Shown here: one piece after another, positions 25,201 through 38,000 of the stretch | Numbering within the stretch: the stretch's first letter is position 1 | Layout: every line of letters starts with the position of its first letter | Assembly: GCA_963932145.1 (NCBI GenBank) | Contig: OZ010577.1 | Coordinates: 14,051,889 to 14,115,888, forward strand | Source: Acanthosepion lycidas | Lineage: Eukaryota > Mollusca > Cephalopoda > Sepiida > Sepiidae | Length of the DNA stretch: 64,000 nucleotides | Reading direction: 5' to 3' | Position numbers and translations under genes: made by a program | The notes under the pieces: model-generated | The model's database searches: none | What the model was told of the DNA's origin: nothing | Seen by the model: the letters and a program-made list of their open reading frames with translations, nothing else

Positions 25201-26606
25201 AGCGTAGCATGCAAATGATACGATTCATATAACAGGGATTTCCTTGAAAAACTGTGTGGACGCAAAATGGGTGATCGCTGTATGTTTCTCTCATGCTTTG
25301 CGTTCTATTTACATTTGCTTTCTTTCATTTATCTTTATGAACAGGCAAGAGACTCCTCTAAAACCTGCTTACAATTATTTTTCATTCAACCTCATACATT
25401 GAGCGTAGCATGCAAAGGATACGATTCATATAACAGGGATTTCCTTGAAAAACTGTGTGGACGCAAAATGGGTGATCACTGTATGTTTCTCTCCTGCCGT
25501 GCGTTCTATTTACATTTACTTTCTTTCATTTATCTTTATGAACAGGCAAGAGACTCCTGTAAAACCTGCTTGCAATTATTTTTCATTCGAACTCATACAG
25601 TGAGCGTAGCATGCAAAGGTTACGACTCACGTAACAGGGATTTCCTTGAAAAACTGTGTGGACGCAAAATGGGTGATCGCTGTATGTTTCTCTCCTGCCG
25701 TGCGTTCTATTTACATTTACTTTCTTTCATTTATCTTTATGAACAGGCAAGAGACTCCTCTAAAACCTGCTTACAATTATTTTTCATTCAAACTCATACA
25801 TTGAGCGTAGCATGCAAAGGATACGATTCATATAACAGGGATTTCCTTGAAAAACTGTGTGGACGCAAAATGGGTGATCACTGTATGTTTCTCTCCTGCC
25901 GTGCGTTCTATTTACAATTACTTTCTTTCATTTATCTTCATGAACAGGCAAGAGACTTCTCTAAAACGTGCTTACAATTATTTTTCATTCAAACTCATAC
26001 ATTGAGCGTAGCATGCAAAGGATACGATTCATATAACAGGGATTTCCTTGAAAAACTGTGTGGACGCAAAATGGGTGATCGCTGTATGTTTCTCTCCTGC
26101 CGTGCGTTATATTTACATTTACTTTCTTTCATTTATCTTTATGAACAGGCAAGAGACTCCTCTAAAACCAGCTTACAATTATTTTTCATTCAAACTCATA
26201 CATTGAGCGTAGCATGCAAAGGATACGATTCATATAACAGGGATTTCCTTGAAAAACTGTGTGGACGCAAAATGGGTGATCACTGTATGTTTCTCTCCTG
26301 CCGTGCGTTCTATTTACAATTACTTTCTTTCATTTATCTTCATGAACAGGCAAGAGACATCTCTAAAACGTGCTTACAATTATTTTTCATTCAAACTCAT
26401 ACAGTGAGAGTAGCATGCAAAGGATACGATTCATATAACAGGGATTTCCTTGAGAAACTGTGTGGACGCAAAATGGGTGATCGCTGTATTTTTCTCTCCT
26501 GCCGTGCGTTCTATTTACATTTACTTTTTTCATTTATCTTTATGAACAGGCAAGAGACTCCTCTAAAACCAGCTTACAATTATTTTTCATTCAAACTCAT
26601 ACATTG
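25201..26606 (+). repeat. Module with ATGCTTTGCG and CTCACGTAACAGG, copy 1
   Basis: The markers are TCTCATGCTTTGCG (25,293), GGTTACGACTCACGTAACAGG (about 25,619), ATCTTCATGAACAGG with GACTTCTCT or GACATCTCT, CGTTATATTTAC (about 26,107), TGTATTTTTCTC and the 200-bp variant TTTACTTTTTTCATTT (about 26,527). Related copies start at 34.1 kb and 56.2 kb. This copy lacks the ATTGGTGATC, AAAAAGTGC, TCTATAACG and CTACTGTCGAGCG units that the other two contain. Confidence 0.85.
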
Positions 26607-29600
26607 AGCGTAGCATGCAAAGGATACGATTCATATAACAGGGATTTCCTTGAAAAACTGTGTGGACGCAAAATGGGTGATCACTGTATGTTTCTCTCCT
26701 GCCGTGCGTTCTATTTACAATTACTTTCTTTCATTTATCTTCATGAACAGGCAAGAGACATCTCTAAAACGTGCTTACAATTATTTTTCATTCAAACTCA
26801 TACAGTGAGAGTAGCATGCAAAGGATACGATTCATATAACAGGGATTTCCTTGAAAAACTGTCTGGACGCAAAATGGGTGATCGCTGTATGTTTCTCTCC
26901 TGCCGTGCATTCTATTTACATTTACTTTCTTTCATTTATCTTTATGAACAGGCAAGAGCCTCCTCTAAAACCTGCTTACAATTATTTTTCATTCAACCTC
27001 ATACATTGAGCGTAGCATGCAAAGGATACGATTCATATAACAGGGATTTCCTTGAGAAACTGTGTGGACGCAAAATGGGTGATCGCTGTATGTTTCTCTC
27101 CTGCCGTGCGTTCTATTTACATTTACTTTCTTTCATTTATCTTTATGAACAGGCAAGAGCCTCCTCTAAAACCTGCTTACAATTATTTTTCATTCAAACT
27201 CATACATTGAGCGTAGCATGCAAAGGATACGATTCATATAACAGGGATTTCATTGAAAAACTGTGTGGACGCAAAATGGGTGATCACTGTATGTTTCTCT
27301 CCTGCCGTGCGTTCTATTTACAATTAATTTCTTTCATTTATCTTTATGAACAGGCAAGAGACTCCTCTAAAACGTGCTTACAATTATTTTTCATTCAAAC
27401 TCATACAGTGAGAGTAGCATGCAAAGGATACGATTCATATAACAGGGATTTCCTTGAAAAACTGTGTGGACGCAAAATGGGTTATAGCTGTATGTTTCTC
27501 TCCTGCCGTGCGTTCTATTTACATTTACTTTCTTTCATTTATCTTTATGAACAGGCAAGAGTCTCCTCTAAAACGTGCTTACAATTATTTTTCATTCAAA
27601 CTCATACATTGAGCGTAGCATGCAAAGGATACGATTCATATAACAGGGATTTCCTTGAAAAACTGTGTAGACGCAAAATGGGTGATCACTGTATGTTTCT
27701 CTCCTGCCGTGCGTTCTATTTACAATTAATTTCTTTCATTTATCTTTATGAACAGGCAAGAGACTCCTCTAAAAGGGGCTTACAATTATTTTTCATTCAA
27801 ACTCATACAGTGAGAGTAGCATGCAAAGGATACGATTCATATAACAGGGATTTCCTTGAAAAACTGTGTGGACGCAAAATGAGTTATAGCTGTATGTTTC
27901 TCTCCTGCCGTGCGTTCTATTTACATTTACTTTCTTTCATTTATCTTTATGAACAGGCAAGAGCCTCCTCTAAAACCTGCTTACAATTATTTTTCATTCA
28001 AACTCATACATTGAGCGTAGCATGCAAAGGATACGATTCATATAACAGGGATTTCATTGAAAAACTGTGTGGACGCAAAATGGGTGATCACTGTATGTTT
28101 CTCTCCTGCCGTGCGTTCTATTTACAATTAATTTCTTTCATTTATCTTTATGAACAGGCAAGAGACTCCTCTAAAACGTGCTTACAATTATTTTTCATTC
28201 AAACTCATACAGTGAGAGTAGCATGCAAAGGATACGATTCATATAACAGGGATTTCCTTGAAAAACTGTGTGGACGCAAAATGGGTTATAGCTGTATGTT
28301 TCTCTCCTGCCGTGCGTTCTATTTACATTTACTTTCTTTCATTTATCTTTATGAACAGGCAAGAGTCTCCTCTAAAACGTGCTTACAATTATTTTTCATT
28401 CAAACTCATACATTGAGCGTAGCATGCAAAGGATACGATTCATATAACAGGGATTTCCTTGAAAAACTGTGTGGACGCAAAATGGGTGATCACTGTATGT
28501 TTCTCTCCTGCCGTGCGTTCTATTTACAATTACTTTCTTTCATTTATCTTCATGAACAGGCAAGAGACATCTCTAAAACGTGCTTACAATTATTTTTCAT
28601 TCAAACTCATACAGTGAGAGTAGCATGCAAAGGATACGATTCATATAACAGGGATTTCCTTGAAAAACTGTCTGGACGCAAAATGGGTGATCGCTGTATG
28701 TTTCTCTCCTGCCGTGCATTCTATTTACATTTACTTTCTTTCATTTATCTTTATGAACAGGCAAGAGCCTCCTCTAAAACCTGCTTACAATTATTTTTCA
28801 TTCAACCTCATACATTGAGCGTAGCATGCAAAGGATACGATTCATATAACAGGGATTTCCTTGAGAAACTGTGTGGACGCAAAATGGGTGATCGCTGTAT
28901 GTTTCTCTCCTGCCGTGCGTTCTATTTACATTTACTTTCTTTCATTTATCTTTATGAACAGGCAAGAGCCTCCTCTAAAACCTGCTTACAATTATTTTTC
29001 ATTCAAACTCATACATTGAGCGTAGCATGCAAAGGATACGATTCATATAACAGGGATTTCATTGAAAAACTGTGTGGACGCAAAATGGGTGATCACTGTA
29101 TGTTTCTCTCCTGCCGTGCGTTCTATTTACAATTAATTTCTTTCATTTATCTTTATGAACAGGCAAGAGACTCCTCTAAAACGTGCTTACAATTATTTTT
29201 CATTCAAACTCATACAGTGAGAGTAGCATGCAAAGGATACGATTCATATAACAGGGATTTCCTTGAAAAACTGTGTGGACGCAAAATGGGTTATAGCTGT
29301 ATGTTTCTCTCCTGCCGTGCGTTCTATTTACATTTACTTTCTTTCATTTATCTTTATGAACAGGCAAGAGTCTCCTCTAAAACGTGCTTACAATTATTTT
29401 TCATTCAAACTCATACATTGAGCGTAGCATGCAAAGGATACGATTCATATAACAGGGATTTCCTTGAAAAACTGTGTAGACGCAAAATGGGTGATCACTG
29501 TATGTTTCTCTCCTGCCGTGCGTTCTATTTACAATTAATTTCTTTCATTTATCTTTATGAACAGGCAAGAGACTCCTCTAAAAGGGGCTTACAATTATTT

Positions 29601-30770
29601 TTCATTCAAACTCATACAGTGAGAGTAGCATGCAAAGGATACGATTCATATAACAGGGATTTCCTTGAAAAACTGTGTGGACGCAAAATGAGTTATAGCT
29701 GTATGTTTCTCTCCTGCCGTGCGTTCTATTTACATTTACTTTCTTTCATTTATCTTTATGAACAGGCAAGAGCCTCCTCTAAAACCTGCTTACAATTATT
29801 TTTCATTCAAACTCATACATTGAGCGTAGCATGCAAAGGATACGATTCATATAACAGGGATTTCATTGAAAAACTGTGTGGACGCAAAATGGGTGATCAC
29901 TGTATGTTTCTCTCCTGCCGTGCGTTCTATTTACAATTAATTTCTTTCATTTATCTTTATGAACAGGCAAGAGACTCCTCTAAAACGTGCTTACAATTAT
30001 TTTTCATTCAAACTCATACAGTGAGAGTAGCATGCAAAGGATACGATTCATATAACAGGGATTTCCTTGAAAAACTGTGTGGACGCAAAATGGGTTATAG
30101 CTGTATGTTTCTCTCCTGCCGTGCGTTCTATTTACATTTACTTTCTTTCATTTATCTTTATGAACAGGCAAGAGTCTCCTCTAAAACGTGCTTACAATTA
30201 TTTTTCATTCAAACTCATACATTGAGCGTAGCATGCAAAGGATACGATTCATATAACAGGGATTTCCTTGAAAAACTGTGTAGACGCAAAATGGGTGATC
30301 ACTGTATGTTTCTCTCCTGCCGTGCGTTCTATTTACAATTAATTTCTTTCATTTATCTTTATGAACAGGCAAGAGACTCCTCTAAAAGGGGCTTACAATT
30401 ATTTTTCATTCAAACTCATACAGTGAGAGTAGCATGCAAAGGATACGATTCATATAACAGGGATTTCCTTGAAAAACTGTGTGGACGCAAAATGAGTTAT
30501 AGCTGTATGTTTCTCTCCTGCCGTGCGTTCTATTTACATTTACTTTCTTTCATTTATCTTTATGAAAAGGCAAGAGTCTCCTCTAAAACCTGCTTACAAT
30601 TATTTTTCATTCAACCTCATACATTGAGCGTAGCATGCAAAGGATACGATTCATATAACAGGGATTTCCTTGAGAAACTGTGTGGACGAAAAATGGGTGA
30701 TCGCTGTATGTTTCTCTCCTGCCGTGCGTTCTATTTACCTTTACTTTCTTTCATTTATCTTTATGAATAG
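26604..30770 (+). other. Longest open frame (1,388 codons) through repeats; not called a gene
   Basis: The frame opens at an ATG in CATACATTGAGCG and runs through about 20.7 units to GAATAGG. It is long because this block happens to have none of the stop-making or length variants seen elsewhere. Within it the repeat copies differ mostly at first and second codon positions (His/Arg, Gln/Arg, Asp/Ala/Val, Leu/Ile, Gly/Arg), with few silent changes. A protein repeat under constraint would show the reverse. There is no signal peptide or recognised domain, and no upstream non-repeat sequence. It could only be taken as a gene if a spliced or polyadenylated transcript with matching peptides were found. 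Confidence 0.3.
26607..30770 (+). repeat. Nine-monomer HOR (1,809 bp) with an inner four-monomer unit
   Basis: GATTTCATTGAAA occurs at 27251, 28055, 29060 and 29864, a spacing of 804, 1,005 and 804 bp. The nine-unit period is thus made of a four-monomer unit (TTTCATTG; ATGGGTTATAGC; TGTGTAGACGC; ATGAGTTATAGC with AAAAGGGGC) plus five units. ATCTTCATGAACAGG with CTGTCTGGACGC opens each period (about 26.69 and 28.50 kb). After 28,400 the expected TGTGTAGACGC unit is replaced by the opening unit of the next period, so the first period is one step out of register. The same four-unit set is at 10.8-11.5, 12.6-13.3 and 36.9-37.8 kb. Confidence 0.9.
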
Positions 30771-33700
30771 GCAAGAGACTCCTCTAAAACCTGCTTACAG
30801 TTATTTTTCATTCGAACTCATACATTGAGCGGAGCATGCAAAGGATACGATTCATATAACAGGGATTTCCTTGAAAAACTGTGTGGACGCAAAATGGGTG
30901 ATCGCTGTATGATTCTCTCCTGCCGTGCGTTCTATTTACAATTACTTTCTTTCATTTATCTTTATGAACAGGCAAGAGACTCCTCTAAAACCTGCTTACA
31001 ATTATTTTTCATTCAAACTCATACATTGAGCGTAGCATGCAAATGATACGATTCATATAACAGGGATTTCCTTGAAAAACTGTGAGGACGCAAAATGGGT
31101 GATCGCTGTATGTTTCTCTCATGCCGTGCGTTCTATTTACATTTGCTTTCTTTCATTTATCTTTATGAACAGGCAAGAGCCTCCTCTAAAACTTGCTTAC
31201 AATTATTTTTCATTCGAATCCATACAGTGAGCGGAGCATGCAAAGGATACGATTCATATAACAGGGATTTCCATGAAAAACTGTGTGGACGCAAAATGGG
31301 TGATCGCTGTATGTTTCTCTCCTGCCGTGCGTTCTATTTACCTTTACTTTCTTTCATTTAACTTTATGAACAGGCAAGAGACTCCTGTAAAACCTGCTTG
31401 CAATTATTTTTCATTCAACCTCATACATTGAGCGTAGCATGCAAAGGATACGATTCATATAACAGGGATTTTCTTGAAAAACTGTGTGGACGCAAAATGG
31501 GTGATCGCTGTATGTTTCTCTCCTGCCGTGCGTTCTATTTACATTTACTTTCTTTCATTTATCTTTATGAACAGGCAAGAGACTCCTCTAAAACCTGCTT
31601 ACAATTATTTTTCATTCGAACTCATACATTGAGCGGAGCATGCAAAGGATACGATTCATATAACAGGGATTTCCTTGAAAAACTGTGTGGACGCAAAATG
31701 GGTGATCGCTGTATGTTTCTCTCCTGCCGTGCGTTCTATTTACATTTACTTTCTTTCATTTATCTTTATGAACAGGCAAGAGACTCCTCTAAAACCTGCT
31801 TACAATTATTTTTCATTCGAACTCATACATTGAGCGGAGCATGCAAAGGATACGATTCATATAACAGGGATTTCCTTGAAAAACTGTGTGGACGCAAAAT
31901 GGGTGATCGCTGTATGTTTCTCTCCTGCCGTGCGTTCTATTTACCTTTACTTTCTTTCATTTAACTTTATGAACAGGCAAGAGACTCCTGTAAAACCTGC
32001 TTGCAATTATTTTTCATTCAACCTCATACATTGAGCGTAGCATGCAAAGGATACGATTCATATAACAGGGATTTTCTTGAAAAACTGTGTGGACGCAAAA
32101 TGGGTGATCGCTGTATGTTTCTCTCCTGCCGTGCGTTCTATTTACATTTACTTTCTTTCATTTATCTTTATGAACAGGCAAGAGACTCCTCTAAAACCTG
32201 CTTACAATTATTTTTCATTCGAACTCATACATTGAGCGGAGCATGCAAAGGATACGATTCATATAACAGGGATTTCCTTGAAAAACTGTGTGGACGCAAA
32301 ATGGGTGATCGCTGTATGTTTCTCTCCTGCCGTGCGTTCTATTTACATTTACTTTCTTTCATTTATCTTTATGAACAGGCAAGAGACTCCTCTAAAACCT
32401 GCTTACAATTATTTTTCATTCGAACTCATACATTGAGCGGAGCATGCAAAGGATACGATTCATATAACAGGGATTTCCTTGAAAAACTGTGTGGACGCAA
32501 AATGGGTGATCGCTGTATGTTTCTCTCCTGCCGTGCGTTCTATTTACATTTACTTTCTTTCATTTATCTTTATGAACAGGCAAGAGACTCCTCTAAAACC
32601 TGCTTACAATTATTTTTCATTCGAACTCATACATTGAGCGGAGCATGCAAAGGATACGATTCATATAACAGGGATTTCCTTGAAAAACTGTGTGGACGCA
32701 AAATGGGTGATCGCTGTATGTTTCTCTCCTGCCGTGCGTTCTATTTACATTTACTTTCTTTCATTTATCTTTATGAACAGGCAAGAGACTCCTCTAAAAC
32801 CTGCTTACAATTATTTTTCATTCGAACTCATACATTGAGCGGAGCATGCAAAGGATACGATTCATATAACAGGGATTTCCATGAAAAACTGTGTGGACGC
32901 AAAATGGGTGATCGCTGTATGTTTCTCTCCCGCCGTGCGTTCTATTTACCTTTACTTTCTTTCATTTATCTTTATGAACAGGCAAGAGACTCCTGTAAAA
33001 CCTGCTTACAATTATTTTTCATTCGAACTCATACATTGAGCGGAGCATGCAAAGGATACGATTCATATAACAGGGATTTCCTTGAAAAACTGTGTGGACG
33101 CAAAATGGGTGATCGCTGTATGTTTCTCTCCTGCCGTGCGTTCTATTTACATTTACTTTCTTTCATTTATCTTTATGAACAGGCAAGAGACTCCTCTAAA
33201 ACCAGCTTACAATTATTTTTCATTCAACCTCATACATTGAGCGTAGCATGCAAAGGATACGATTCATATAACAGGGATTTCCTTGAAAAACTGTGTGGAC
33301 GCAAAATGGGTGATCGCTGGCTGTTTCTCTCCTGCCGTGCGTTCTATTTACATTTACTTTCTTTCATTTATCTTTATGAACAGGCAAGAGACTCCTCTAA
33401 AACCAGCTTACAATTATTTTTCATTCAAACTCATACATTGAGCGTAGCATGCAAAGGATACGATTCATATAACAGGGATTTCCTTGAAAAACTGTGTGGA
33501 CGCAAAATGGGTGATCACTGTATGTTTCTCTCCTGCCGTGCGTTCTATTTACAATTACTTTCTTTCATTTATCTTCATGAACAGGCAAGAGACATCTCTA
33601 AAACGTGCTTACAATTATTTTTCATTCAAACTCATACAGTGAGAGTAGCATGCAAAGGATACGATTCATATAACAGGGATTTCCTTGAAAAACTGTGTGG

Positions 33701-34045
33701 ACGCAAAATGGGTTATGGCTGTATGTTTCTCTCCTGCCGTGCATTCTATTTACATTTACTTTCTTTCATTTATCTTTATGAACAGGCAAGAGCCTCCTCT
33801 AAAACCTGCTTACAATTATTTTTCATTCAACCTCATACATTGAGCGTAGCATGCAAAGGATACGATTCATATAACAGGGATTTCCTTGAGAAACTGTGTG
33901 GACGCAAAATGTGTGATCGCTGTATGTTTCTCTCCTGCCGTGCGTTCTGTTTACATTTACTTTTTTCATTTATCTTTATGAACAGGCAAGAGACTCCTCT
34001 AAAACCTGCTTACAATTATTTTTCATTCAAACTCATACATTGAGC
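30771..34045 (+). repeat. CGAAC/GGAGC monomer run, then TGGCTGTTT module
   Basis: The first 2.2 kb repeat at an offset of 7,233 bp downstream. The marker order is TGTATGATTC, AAATGATACG, CTGTGAGGACG, CTTGCTTACAATT, GATTTCCATGAAAA, then near-identical CGAAC/GGAGC units separated by GACTCCTGTAAAACC units. TTTAAC stops lie at about 31,360 and 31,963. CTCCCGCCGTGC appears at about 32,928. From 33.18 kb the module with TGATCGCTGGCTG (33,319) through the 200-bp TTACTTTTTTCATTT variant (about 33,960) matches 24.27-25.2 kb at an offset of 9,043 bp. Confidence 0.85.
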
Positions 34046-36248
34046 GTAGCATGCAAATGATACGATTCATATAACAGGGATTTCCTTGAAAAACTGTGTG
34101 GACGCAAAATGGGTGATCGCTGTATGTTTCTCTCATGCTTTGCGTTCTATTTACATTTGCTTTCTTTCATTTATCTTTATGAACAGGCAAGAGACTCCTC
34201 TAAAACCTGCTTACAATTATTTTTCATTCAACCTCATACATTGAGCGTAGCATGCAAAGGATACGATTCATATAACAGGGATTTCCTTGAAAAACTGTGT
34301 GGACGCAAAATGGGTGATCACTGTATGTTTCTCTCCTGCCGTGCGTTCTATTTACATTTACTTTCTTTCATTTATCTTTATGAACAGGCAAGAGACTCCT
34401 CTAAAACCTGCTTACAATTATTTTTCATTCAAACTCATACATTGAGCGTAGCATGCAAAGGATACGATTCATATAACAGGGATTTCCTTGAAAAACTGTG
34501 TGGACGCAAAATTGGTGATCACTGTATGTTTCTCTCCTGCCGTGCGTTCTATTTGCATTTACTTTCTTTCATTTATCTTTATGAACAGGCAAGAGACTCC
34601 TCTAAAAAGTGCTTACAATTATTTTTCATTCAAACTCATACATTGAGCGTAGCATGCAAAGGATACGATTCATATAACAGGGATTTCCTTGAAAAACTGT
34701 GTGGACGCAAAATGGGTGATCACTGTATGTTTCTCTCCTGCCGTGCGTTCTATTTACATTTACTTTCTTTCATTTATCTTTATGAACAGGCAAGAGACTC
34801 CTCTATAACGTGCTTACAATTATTTTTCATTCAAACTCATACATTGAGCGTAGCATGCAAAGGATACGATTCATATAACAGGGATTTCCTTGAAAAACTG
34901 TGTGGACGCAAAATGGGTTATCGCTGTATGTTTCTCTACTGTCGAGCGTTCTATTTACCTTTACTTTCTTTCATTTATCATTATGAACAGGCAAGAGACT
35001 CCTCTAAAACCTGCTTACAATTATTTTTCATTCGAACTCATACAGTGAGCGTAGCATGCAAAGGTTACGACTCACGTAACAGGGATTTCCTTGAAAAACT
35101 GTGTGGACGCAAAATGGGTGATCGCTGTATGTTTCTCTCCTGCCGTGCGTTCTATTTACATTTACTTTCTTTCATTTATCTTTATGAACAGGCAAGAGAC
35201 TCCTCTAAAACCTGCTTACAATTATTTTTCATTCAAACTCATACATTGAGCGTAGCATGCAAAGGATACGATTCATATAACAGGGATTTCCTTGAAAAAC
35301 TGTGTGGACGCAAAATGGGTGATCACTGTATGTTTCTCTCCTGCCGTGCGTTCTATTTACAATTACTTTCTTTCATTTATCTTCATGAACAGGCAAGAGA
35401 CTTCTCTAAAACGTGCTTACAATTATTTTTCATTCAAACTCATACAGTGAGAGTAGCATGCATAGGATACGATTCATATAACAGGTATTTCCTTGAGAAA
35501 CTGTGTGGACGCAAAATGGGTGATCGCTGTATGTTTCTCTCCTGCCGTGCGTTCTATTTACATTTACTTTTTTCATTTATCTTTATGAACAGGCAAGAGA
35601 CTCCTCTAAAACCTGCTTGCAATTATTTTTCATTCAACCTCATACATTGAGCGTAGCATGCAAAGGATACGATTCATATAACAGGGATTTCCTTGAAAAA
35701 CTGTGTGGACGCAAAATGGGTGATCGCTGTATGTTTCTCTCCTGCCGTGCGTTCTATTTACATTTACTTTCTTTCATTTATCTTTATGAACAGGCAAGAG
35801 ACTCCTCTAAAACCAGCTTACAATTATTTTTCATTCAAACTCATACATTGAGCGTAGCATGCAAAGGATACGATTCATATAACAGGGATTTCCTTGAAAA
35901 ACTGTGTGGACGCAAAATGGGTGATCACTGTATGTTTCTCTCCTGCCGTGCGTTCTATTTACAATTACTTTCTTTCATTTATCTTCATGAACAGGCAAGA
36001 GACATCTCTAAAACGTGCTTACAATTATTTTTCATTCAAACTCATACAGTGAGAGTAGCATGCAAAGGATACGATTCATATAACAGGGATTTCCTTGAGA
36101 AACTGTGTGGACGCAAAATGGGTGATCGCTGTATGTTTCTCTCCTGCCGTGCGTTCTATTTACATTTACTTTTTTCATTTATCTTTATGAACAGGCAAGA
36201 GACTCCTCTAAAACCAGCTTACAATTATTTTTCATTCAAACTCATACA
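34046..36248 (+). repeat. Module with ATGCTTTGCG and CTCACGTAACAGG, copy 2
   Basis: ATGCTTTGCG is at 34,135. It is followed by a set of units absent from the 25-kb copy: AAAATTGGTGATCAC (34,511) with TTTGCATTTAC, AAAAAGTGC, TCTATAACG (about 34,803), and CTACTGTCGAGCG (about 34,938) with TATCATTATGAACAGG. Then come CTCACGTAACAGG, GACTTCTCT, ATGCATAGGATACG with AACAGGTATTTCC (about 35,460-35,490), and 200-bp units at about 35,570 and 36,170. The set from ATTGG to GTCGAGCG recurs with a constant 22,509-bp offset at 57.0-57.5 kb. Confidence 0.85.
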
Positions 36249-38000
36249 TTGAGCGTAGCATGCAAAGGATACGATTCATATAACAGGGATTTCCTTGAAA
36301 AACTGTGTGGACGCAAAATGGGTGATCACTGTATGTTTCTCTCCTGCCGTGCGTTCTATTTACAATTACTTTCTTTCATTTATCTTCATGAACAGGCAAG
36401 AGACATCTCTAAAACGTGCTTACAATTATTTTTCATTCAAACTCATACAGTGAGAGTAGCATGCAAAGGATACGATTCATATAACAGGGATTTCCTTGAA
36501 AAACTGTCTGGACGCAAAATGGGTGATCGCTGTATGTTTCTCTCCTGCCGTGCATTCTATTTACATTTACTTTCTTTCATTTATCTTTATGAACAGGCAA
36601 GAGCCTCCTCTAAAACCTGCTTACAATTATTTTTCATTCAACCTCATACATTGAGCGTAGCATGCAAAGGATACGATTCATATAACAGGGATTTCCTTGA
36701 GAAACTGTGTGGACGCAAAATGGGTGATCGCTGTATGTTTCTCTCCTGCCGTGCGTTCTATTTACATTTACTTTCTTTCATTTATCTTTATGAACAGGCA
36801 AGAGACTCCTCTAAAACCTGCTTACAATTATTTTTCATTCAAACTCATACATTGAGCGTAGCATGCAAAGGATACGATTCATATAACAGGGATTTCATTG
36901 AAAAACTGTGTGGACGCAAAATGGGTGATCACTGTATGTTTCTCTCCTGCCGTGCGTTCTATTTACAATTAATTTCTTTCATTTATCTTTATGAACAGGC
37001 AAGAGACTCCTCTAAAACGTGCTTACAATTATTTTTCATTCAAACTCATACAGTGAGAGTAGCATGCAAAGGATACGATTCATATAACAGGGATTTCCTT
37101 GAAAAACTGTGTGGACGCAAAATGGGTTATAGCTGTATGTTTCTCTCCTGCCGTGCGTTCTATTTACATTTACTTTCTTTCATTTATCTTTATGAACAGG
37201 CAAGAGTCTCCTCTAAAACCTGCTTACAATTATTTTTCATTCAAACTCATACATCGAGCGTAGCATGCAAAGGATACGATTCATATAACAGGGATTTCCT
37301 TGAAAAACTGTGTAGACGCAAAATGGGTGATCACTGTATGTTTCTCTCCTGCCGTGCGTTCTATTTACAATTAATTTCTTTCATTTATCTTTATGAACAG
37401 GCAAGAGTCTCCTCTAAAACGTGCTTACAATTATTTTTCATTCAAACTCATACATTGAGCGTAGCATGCAAAGGATACGATTCATATAACAGGGATTTCC
37501 TTGAAAAACTGTGTAGACGCAAAATGGGTGATCACTGTATGTTTCTCTCCTGCCGTGCGTTCTATTTACAATTAATTTCTTTCATTTATCTTTATGAACA
37601 GGCAAGAGACTCCTCTAAAAGGGGCTTACAATTATTTTTCATTCAAACTCATACAGTGAGAGTAGCATGCAAAGGATACGATTCATATAACAGGGATTTC
37701 CTTGAAAAACTATGTGGACGCAAAATGAGTTATAGCTGTATGTTTCTCTCCTGCCGTGCATTCTATTTACATTTACTTTCTTTCATTTATCTTTATGAAA
37801 AGGCAAGAGCCTCCTCTAAAACCTGCTTACAATTATTTTTCATTCAACCTCATACATTGAGCGTAGCATGCAAAGGATACGATTCATATAACAGGGATTT
37901 CCTTGAGAAACTGTGTGGACGAAAAATGGGTGATCGCTGTATGTTTCTCTCCTGCCGTGCGTTCTATTTACCTTTACTTTCTTTCATTTATCTTTATGAA
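36249..38000 (+). repeat. Shortened copy of the 26.6-30.8 kb HOR
   Basis: The opening unit and the TTTCATTG unit (36,896) match 26.6-27.3 kb at an offset of 9,645 bp. The closing GAAAAGGCAAG, GACGAAAAATGGG and GAATAGG units match 30.55-30.77 kb at 7,233 bp. The difference of 2,412 bp is 12 monomers, so this copy has 12 fewer. Around 37.2-37.55 kb the TGTGTAGACGC unit is doubled and one copy carries CATCGAGCG, a private change. A 584-codon open frame crosses the block and has the same status as the other frames. Confidence 0.85.
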
